A stretch of DNA of 64,000 bases from Clostridia bacterium (GTDB lineage Bacteria; Bacillota; Clostridia; Christensenellales; Aristaeellaceae). The DNA lies in the NCBI GenBank assembly GCA_017395685.1, contig JAFQOD010000044.1, forward strand, positions 21,161 to 85,160, in the 5' to 3' direction. The position numbers were made by a program, and so were the translations under genes. The notes beneath the pieces were generated by a model. The model saw nothing but the letters and a program-made list of their open reading frames with translations, had not been told where the DNA came from and did not search any database. Below are positions 58,687-64,000 of this stretch, piece after piece (positions within the stretch are counted from its first letter, which is position 1; every line of letters starts with the position of its first letter).

Positions 58687-61600
58687 TCAGGGCAGGGAAA
58701 CGGAAACGGCCCTTCCCTCCCGGAGGGAAAAGAGCAGTGCCTCCTTCACCGGCTTTCCGGTAATTTCCGAAAGCGCCCTGGCATACCAGCGGATCTGCTC
58801 CCCATACCGGCCGATCAATTCCTCCGCAGGGGCAAAATCCGTTTTATAATCCACCAGGATCCACTGATCTTCCTCCATAAAGCACAGATCGATGACCCCC
58901 TGGATCAGGCCCTTGCCCTCTCCCCGGAAATTGAAGGCCCATTCCCGGTGCACCTCTCCGGCGGCCAGGGCACGCATTCCCACATCCGACTGGAAAAAGC
59001 CCTTCAGCCACCGGATGCGCACCGCCTCCCGCTCGGCAGGGGTGAGCAAGCCCTTTTCGGAAAGGGCATTCAGCCCCCGCATCCACTGGCCCCGGCGCAT
59101 CCAGTCATAGGGCACCAGGCCCAGCACCCGATGGGTGATCACCCCTCTGTGCAGAGCGGAAATTTCCCCTTCCTCCGTAAGGAAATGGGGCAGGGGCGTT
59201 TCCTCCTGCCGGCTGATGCGCTTGTCATTGGGGGATTCCCAATCATCCCCCTCCTTACGCAGGGCCTTGGCGATGGCGGTAACCGATGTTTTCAGCGGCG
59301 GCTGGGGCGCATTCTGCCGGGACAGACGCATTTCCATATATTCTGCCGGGGGCGTATCCTCCATCAGCTCCGGAAGGCAGGAAAGGCCGCCCTGCTGCCT
59401 TGCAAGATCGGGGGCATGCTGCAGCTGCATCTGCCAGATGCTGCCGTTTTCCGCCATGGTTTCCCCCTTGCGCAGGCCGCCCAGGCTTTCCATCACCCAA
59501 TCCAGCATGCACGATGCGCTGCCGGCGGCATAGGCGGTGGCAGGCCGGGCCCATTTTTCCAGGGCTGCGGACAGCTTTTTCGGGCTGCCCACCAGGATCA
59601 GCTTTTCCCGGGCCCGGGTCATGCCCACATAGAGCAGCCGCGCCTCCTCCGCCCGGGCCTCCCTTTCCATGGCCCCCTTGAGGGCGCTGAGGGCGCAGGT
59701 ATCGTGGGTGATGCGCTTTTCCCCCTCCACATATTTGAGGGCCAGGCCGTATTTGCCGTGAAGGCGGAGCAGCGCCTCCTCCCCGCCCCCTTTGCGGAAG
59801 GGCCGGGCCATCTCCAGCAAAAAGACCACGGGAAATTCCAGGCCCTTGGATTTATGCATCGTCAGAATGCGCACCACATCTTCATTTTCCCCCAGGGTCT
59901 TTGCGGATTTGCCGTCATCCCCCATATGGATGCGGCCCGTCTCCTGCAAAAAGGCGGCAAGGCCCCCCTGGGCGGCCTCTCCCTGGGCCTGCTGGGCAAG
60001 CAGCCGCAGATTGGCCTGGCGCAGCTCCCCATCCTCCATGGCGCCGGCGCGCATATACAGGCCGCTTTCCTCCAGCACCTGCCAGATCAATTGATCCGCA
60101 GGCACATTCAGGGAAAGGAAGCGCCAATCCTCCAATTGCCGCCAGACCCCCCTGGCCTTATCCCCCAGGGGCCCTTCCTTTTCCAGCATGGAAAGAAAGG
60201 CCTGATAAAAGGGCATGCCGGGGCCCCGCTCCACCAGGCGGATGCGGGCCAGTTCCTCCTCATCAAAACCGAAGCAGGGGCAGCGCAGGGCGGAAAGCAG
60301 GGGAATATCCTGCAGGGGATTGACGATCACCTGCAAAAGATTGATCAGATCCTTTACCTCGGGCAGATCATAATACTGGGCGTCGGCGTCGCTGTAGACG
60401 GGGATGCCCTCCGCCTGCAGCGCCTTGGCGATGTAGGGCGCCCGGCCGGAGGCATAGCGCAGCAGCAGGGCAATATCCCGGTAGCGCAGGGGCCGGGTGC
60501 CCTTTCCCTCACGCACCTGGGCGGTGAGCAGAAGCTCCCTGATCCGCCGGGCCACAAAGGCCGCTTCATAGCGGTAGCCCTTGGTCAGCTCCCCTTCCCC
60601 CTCCTCTTCCTCTCCGGGGCACATCAGATGAATCTCCACCGGGGCGCCGAAGGGCTGGCCGCCGCCGGGGCGCAGCATGGCGGCCTCATCATATTCAATT
60701 TCCGTTTCCTTTTCCCGCATGGCATGGGAAAAAACCTGGTTCACCGCCCGGAGCACATTTTCATCCGAGCGGAAATTCTGCTGCAGCAGGATTTTTCTGC
60801 AGGGAGCGTCCTCCAGCAGGGAAAAATCCTGATATTTCTGAAGAAACAGGGTGGGATCGGCCTGACGGAAGCGATAGATGCTCTGCTTCACATCCCCCAC
60901 CATAAAAAGCAGATTGCCCGCCCCCTCATGCAGGGCGCGGATGATGGCCTCCTGAATGGCGGATACATCCTGATATTCATCGATGAAGAGGGCGTCGTAT
61001 TCCCCGGCCACCTGAGCCCGCACATTTTCATCGGAAAGGGCGCGGAGGGCGAAATGCTCCAGATCGTGATAATCCAGATCATTTTTCTGCTGCTTGAGGG
61101 CCTGATAAAGATCATGCATCTTTTTTACCATGGAAAGCAGCGCCCGGAGGGGGGGCAGGGTATGGGCAAGATCGGCCCTTTCCTTTTCCGGATCCTCGGG
61201 AAGCAGGCCCCTGGCCGCCTTGATCCGATCCTTCCATTCCTCCCGGAGGGCCTTGTATTCCTCTGCCTTTTCCGGGCTTTCCTCAGGCCCGGCCTTTTTG
61301 GTGCTCAGCCGGTCGAAGGCGGTTTTGCCTCCCCTGAGCGTGCCCTCTCCGGCGCTTGCGATCAGATGCAGCGTCAGCGCCGCATCCTTTTCATAGGTAG
61401 AGGCATACCGCACAGGCCCGTCCCCCTGATGAAGGATGCGCTCCATTTCGGGCAAAAGCTCCCTGGCCCCTTCCAGGGCATTTTCGCACAGCGATTGCAA
61501 AAGGGGCATCCAACGGCCGGGATCGGCGGCCTGATCCCTGGTCATTTCCTCCGCCCAGGCAAAGGGATCGGCCCGGGACATGAGAAAATCGTAGGTTTTA

Positions 61601-62091
61601 TCGATCATCTGGCAGATCTGATCATCCTCAAACTGGAGAAAGAGGGCCTGTTCATCCGCCGTGGGATGGGCATAGGCCTGCTCCATCATCTGATCCTGGG
61701 CCTGCTTTTTCAGAGCGGAAAGCCGGCTTTCATCCCCGATGCGGGCCATGGGATCCACCCCCGCCGCCTGGAAATGCCTGCGGATCAGCCGATTGCAAAA
61801 GACGTGGAGGGTGCAGATGGCGGCCCGGTTGATGCGCATGGCCTGCCGGCGCAGATGGGCGTTCCCCGCCCCTTCCTCATCCAGGCGGCGGCCGATGCGT
61901 TCCCGCATTTCCCCGGCGGCGGCCCGGGTGAAGGTGACGATGAGCATCCGGTCGATGCGCTTGCCCTCCCGAAGCAGGGAAAGCACCCTTTCCACCAGCA
62001 CCGCCGTTTTTCCCGATCCCGCCGCTGCGCTTACCAGCACGCTGTCATTCCTGGCCTGGATGGCCGCCAGCTGCCCCGCCGTCCACTGCAT
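58687..62091 (-). CDS. addA: ATP-dependent helicase/nuclease AddA
   Basis: 1134 residues from MQWTAGQLAAIQ. GGAGG lies 8 bases upstream, so a start 7 codons earlier is rejected. UvrD-type superfamily 1A helicase with Walker A SAAAGSGKT (21-29), motif II LFIDEYQDVS and motif VI YVGMTRARE, joined to a C-terminal RecB-type nuclease with GVIDLCFMEEDQ...LVDYKT active-site residues. With AddB it processes double-strand breaks and responds to Chi. addB, which normally precedes addA, is not here: the upstream neighbour is on the other strand. Confidence 0.95.
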   Translation of the reverse strand: MQWTAGQLAAIQARNDSVLVSAAAGSGKTAVLVERVLSLLREGKRIDRMLIVTFTRAAAGEMRERIGRRLDEEGAGNAHLRRQAMRINRAAICTLHVFCNRLIRRHFQAAGVDPMARIGDESRLSALKKQAQDQMMEQAYAHPTADEQALFLQFEDDQICQMIDKTYDFLMSRADPFAWAEEMTRDQAADPGRWMPLLQSLCENALEGARELLPEMERILHQGDGPVRYASTYEKDAALTLHLIASAGEGTLRGGKTAFDRLSTKKAGPEESPEKAEEYKALREEWKDRIKAARGLLPEDPEKERADLAHTLPPLRALLSMVKKMHDLYQALKQQKNDLDYHDLEHFALRALSDENVRAQVAGEYDALFIDEYQDVSAIQEAIIRALHEGAGNLLFMVGDVKQSIYRFRQADPTLFLQKYQDFSLLEDAPCRKILLQQNFRSDENVLRAVNQVFSHAMREKETEIEYDEAAMLRPGGGQPFGAPVEIHLMCPGEEEEGEGELTKGYRYEAAFVARRIRELLLTAQVREGKGTRPLRYRDIALLLRYASGRAPYIAKALQAEGIPVYSDADAQYYDLPEVKDLINLLQVIVNPLQDIPLLSALRCPCFGFDEEELARIRLVERGPGMPFYQAFLSMLEKEGPLGDKARGVWRQLEDWRFLSLNVPADQLIWQVLEESGLYMRAGAMEDGELRQANLRLLAQQAQGEAAQGGLAAFLQETGRIHMGDDGKSAKTLGENEDVVRILTMHKSKGLEFPVVFLLEMARPFRKGGGEEALLRLHGKYGLALKYVEGEKRITHDTCALSALKGAMEREARAEEARLLYVGMTRAREKLILVGSPKKLSAALEKWARPATAYAAGSASCMLDWVMESLGGLRKGETMAENGSIWQMQLQHAPDLARQQGGLSCLPELMEDTPPAEYMEMRLSRQNAPQPPLKTSVTAIAKALRKEGDDWESPNDKRISRQEETPLPHFLTEEGEISALHRGVITHRVLGLVPYDWMRRGQWMRGLNALSEKGLLTPAEREAVRIRWLKGFFQSDVGMRALAAGEVHREWAFNFRGEGKGLIQGVIDLCFMEEDQWILVDYKTDFAPAEELIGRYGEQIRWYARALSEITGKPVKEALLFSLREGRAVSVSLP

Positions 62092-62210
62092 CTTTTTTCC
62101 TCCGGTATGCATTCATTCACCCCTTCCGGGGCATGCTTTCATTGTATGGCTTCATTTTATCAAACAGGCGGAAGGAAGTAAAGCAAAATCGGGGAAATGG
62201 GGCGGATTGC

Positions 62211-62239
62211 TTGTCAAGAAAGCCAAAAAGTGGTATAGT
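62211..62239 (+). promoter_or_regulatory. Promoter of mreB-like gene
   Basis: TTGTCA, 17 bases, TATAGT with TG extension, about 180 bases before the gene. In 62092-62422 I see no supported gene: a 49-codon frame starting at 62241 lies at the transcription start and has no ribosome-binding site. Confidence 0.7.
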
Positions 62240-62422
62240 GATGCGTACCTTCACGCGGGAAGGAAAGAAAGCCCTCAAAAAGTGGCGAATATATGTCAAT
62301 TTATTGGATATTCCGGAAATAAAGTGGTTTGTTTCGCCCATATTTGTGGAAAAAAAGAGGATTTTACCGGACGGCGTCGAATATAACTGAGAATTATTTC
62401 CTGGAAGAGGAGAAACTGTTTC

Positions 62423-63439
62423 ATGGCAAGTGTTCTGGATATTGGCGTGGATCTGGGCACGTCCAGCGTGGTGATCTACGGGAAGGGCAAGGGGGTTGTG
62501 CTCAATGAGCCGGCCGTCATCGCCTATGACCGGGATACCCGCACCGTGCTCGCCGTAGGGGAGGAGGCCCGCCGCATGGTGGGCAGAACCCCGGGAAATA
62601 TCGTGGCCATGCGCCCCCTGGGGGAGGGCATGATCGCCGATTTCGATTTGGCCAGCGCCATGCTTCGCTATTTTGTCAATAAAGCCGTGGGCAAGCGGCT
62701 GCTCACCGGCCCCCGGGTGCTGATTTCCCTGCCCGCAGGCGTCAATGAAATGGAGCGGCACAGCATCTCCACCAGCCTGTTTGAGGCCGGCGCCCGCCGC
62801 ACCCAGATGATGGAGCGGCCCATCGCCGCCGCCATCGGCGCAGGCCTGCCCATCGGGGAGGCCTACGGCCAGCTGATCTGCGATATCGGGGGTGGCGTGG
62901 CGGATATCGCCGTTATGTCCCTGGGCCGGATCGTGGTGCGGGATACGGTGAAGATCGGCGGCGACGCCTTTGACGACGCCATCATCCGCTATATCCGCAG
63001 AAAGCATAATATGCTCATCGGGCCGCTGACGGCGGAGGATCTGAAAATCAATATCGGCTCCGCCCTGCCCCGTGCCGAGCAATTCTATATGGAAGTGACC
63101 GGCCGCAATCTGCTCTCCGGCCTGCCCCGGGTGATGCGCATCACCAGCGATGAAATCACCGAGGCCATGGATGAGCCCCTGCATTCCCTGCTGGAGGCCA
63201 TCCATTCGGTGCTGGAGCATACCCCGGCGGAGCTGGTGGCCGATATTTTCGAATCGGGCATCACCCTCTCCGGCGGCGGCGCCCTGCTCACCGGCCTGTG
63301 CGAGGCGGTGGCCATCTCCCTGAAGGTGGATTGCTTCCTGGCGGAAGATCCCCAGGAATGCGTGGCCCGGGGCTGCGGCATGACCCTGGAAAATATGAGC
63401 GAATACGGCCAGTTCCTGGGGGACAAGAGAAAAAGATAA
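62423..63439 (+). CDS. MreB/Mbl family actin-like protein
   Basis: 338 residues of the MreB family, which polymerises into filaments that guide cell wall elongation. Phosphate 1 DLGTSSVVIY, connect 1 VGRTPGNIVAMRPLGEG, phosphate 2 DIGGGVADIAV and the adenosine motif GITLSGGGALLTGL are in order. It could be mreB, mbl or mreBH, and neighbours do not decide between them: mreC and mreD are not in the window. GAGGAG lies 11 bases before the ATG. Confidence 0.93.
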   Translation: MASVLDIGVDLGTSSVVIYGKGKGVVLNEPAVIAYDRDTRTVLAVGEEARRMVGRTPGNIVAMRPLGEGMIADFDLASAMLRYFVNKAVGKRLLTGPRVLISLPAGVNEMERHSISTSLFEAGARRTQMMERPIAAAIGAGLPIGEAYGQLICDIGGGVADIAVMSLGRIVVRDTVKIGGDAFDDAIIRYIRRKHNMLIGPLTAEDLKINIGSALPRAEQFYMEVTGRNLLSGLPRVMRITSDEITEAMDEPLHSLLEAIHSVLEHTPAELVADIFESGITLSGGGALLTGLCEAVAISLKVDCFLAEDPQECVARGCGMTLENMSEYGQFLGDKRKR

Positions 63440-63451
63440 CCGAAAATCATC

Positions 63452-63479
63452 AAAAAGCCATCGGAAGATGGCTTTTTTT
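63452..63479 (+). terminator. mreB terminator
   Basis: AAAAAGCCATC-GGAA-GATGGCTTTTTTT, a strong terminator 13 bases after the stop. Confidence 0.93.
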
Positions 63480-63729
63480 GTTGGGAATGGGAAAGCCGAA
63501 AAATCCGGAATGCGGAATTCAGACGGCGGATGCAAGACCCGTCGCCTTTGCGGTTTCATCCCATTGAAATGAATACCGCCAGCCAAAAGCCTCCCTTGTC
63601 AAAGGGAGGGGGACCGCTTTAGCGGTGGAGGGATTGCGTTCCCTGAGATACGGCATCAATCCCTCCGGCCTTTCAGGCCACCTCCCTTTCACAAGGGAGG
63701 CATTAATCCCTCCGGCACTTCGTGCCACC

Positions 63730-63810
63730 CTACTGGCCCCCTCGCAGGCAAAGCCTGCTCCACGCTTTGGCTAAAAATATGCCACAGGCATATTTTCTTA
63801 ACGCGTCGCG
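63730..63810 (+). repeat. 81-bp module, copy 3
   Basis: 81 bases inserted in a GGCACTTCGTGCC unit, the same internal stems as the others. Confidence 0.85.
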
Positions 63811-63901
63811 CCCTTTCACAAGGGAGGCTGCAATCCCTCCGCCCTTCGGGCACCTCCCTTTCACAAGGGAGGCATTCATCCCTCCGGCCTTTCAGGCCAC
63901 C

Positions 63902-63982
63902 CTACGGGCCCCCTCGCAGGCAAAGCCTGCTCCACGCTTTGGCTAAAAATATGCCACAGGCATATTTTCTTAACGCGTCGCG
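63902..63982 (+). repeat. 81-bp module, copy 4
   Basis: 81 bases inserted in a GGCCTTTCAGGCC unit. Base-for-base very close to copies 2 and 3. Confidence 0.85.
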
Positions 63983-64000
63983 CCCTTTCACAAGGGAGGC

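Larger units (their letters stand above)
63560..64000. repeat. Hairpin-repeat island F (continues beyond the window)
   Basis: A linker (CCCATTGAAATGAATACCGCC), CTCCCTTGTCAAAGGGAG, ACCGC-TTTA-GCGGT, then five CTCCCTTTCACAAGGGAG or insertion-bearing units. 81-bp modules occur at 63730-63810 and 63902-63982. The island is still in the repeat at base 64000. No gene is supported from 63440 onward. Confidence 0.9.

Noticed and set aside
62241..62390. 49-codon frame upstream of mreB-like gene
   Set aside because: It begins at or before the predicted transcription start and has no ribosome-binding site.
63560..64000. CRISPR array in the repeat islands
   Set aside because: Repeats are hairpin modules of several kinds with no constant spacer length and no unique spacers, and no cas gene is in view.

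Overview
The window is a GC-rich chromosomal segment of a strict anaerobe in the Bacillota, most likely class Clostridia. The grounds are the S10-spc-alpha order with secY-adk-map-KOW-infA-rpmJ-rpsM, zinc-binding forms of L31, S4, S14 and L36, a one-chain pyruvate:ferredoxin oxidoreductase, a two-subunit Fe-S L-serine dehydratase, AddA, a T-box leader and consensus sigma-A-type promoters. No order or genus can be supported from the sequence alone. I see no rRNA, tRNA, CRISPR array, prophage or transposase gene.

Layout. 1-4400: a DnaI/DnaC-type ATPase, a DUF2974 hydrolase, rpmE, two tandem secreted paralogues and a small membrane protein. 4455-8111 (minus): DUF1385 protein, prmC and prfA, with a three-unit tandem repeat upstream of prfA. 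8315-24842 (minus): one long ribosomal run from rpsJ (S10) to rplQ (L17), holding secY, adk, map, a KOW protein, infA, rpmJ and rpoA. It has a consensus promoter and leader before rpsJ, a second consensus promoter with a structured leader before rpsM, and two palindromic elements in unusually wide gaps. 25687-31413: GerMN protein, a SanA/YdcF gene between direct repeats, an SPFH/pseudo-receiver pair and glycyl-tRNA synthetase. 31954-42741: PFOR, a FliB-like protein, a DUF4353 carbohydrate-binding protein, a membrane-anchored HTH protein, a LacX-like epimerase and metG, whose leader is a methionine T-box. 43918-49452: sdaAB and sdaAA split around an sn-glycerol-1-phosphate dehydrogenase, then an alpha/beta hydrolase and an AI-2E permease. 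50294-63439: rpoC and rpoB with their own promoter and no rplJL or rpsLG neighbours, a small membrane protein, addA and an mreB homologue.

Most of the window is housekeeping: translation, transcription, protein export, pyruvate oxidation, serine catabolism, recombination and cell shape. The unusual part is the non-coding DNA. Islands of modular hairpin repeats occupy many 3' flanks (27.8, 36.6-37.1, 39.6, 43.2-43.9, 49.65-50.2 and 63.6-64 kb). Their stems vary with compensatory changes, and four copies carry an insertion of exactly 81 bp at the same point. Two different palindromes inside the ribosomal operon share the same 13-base apex. These repeats are the best candidates here for an undescribed system, probably a non-autonomous mobile or RNA-structural element family whose mobilising enzyme is not in the window.
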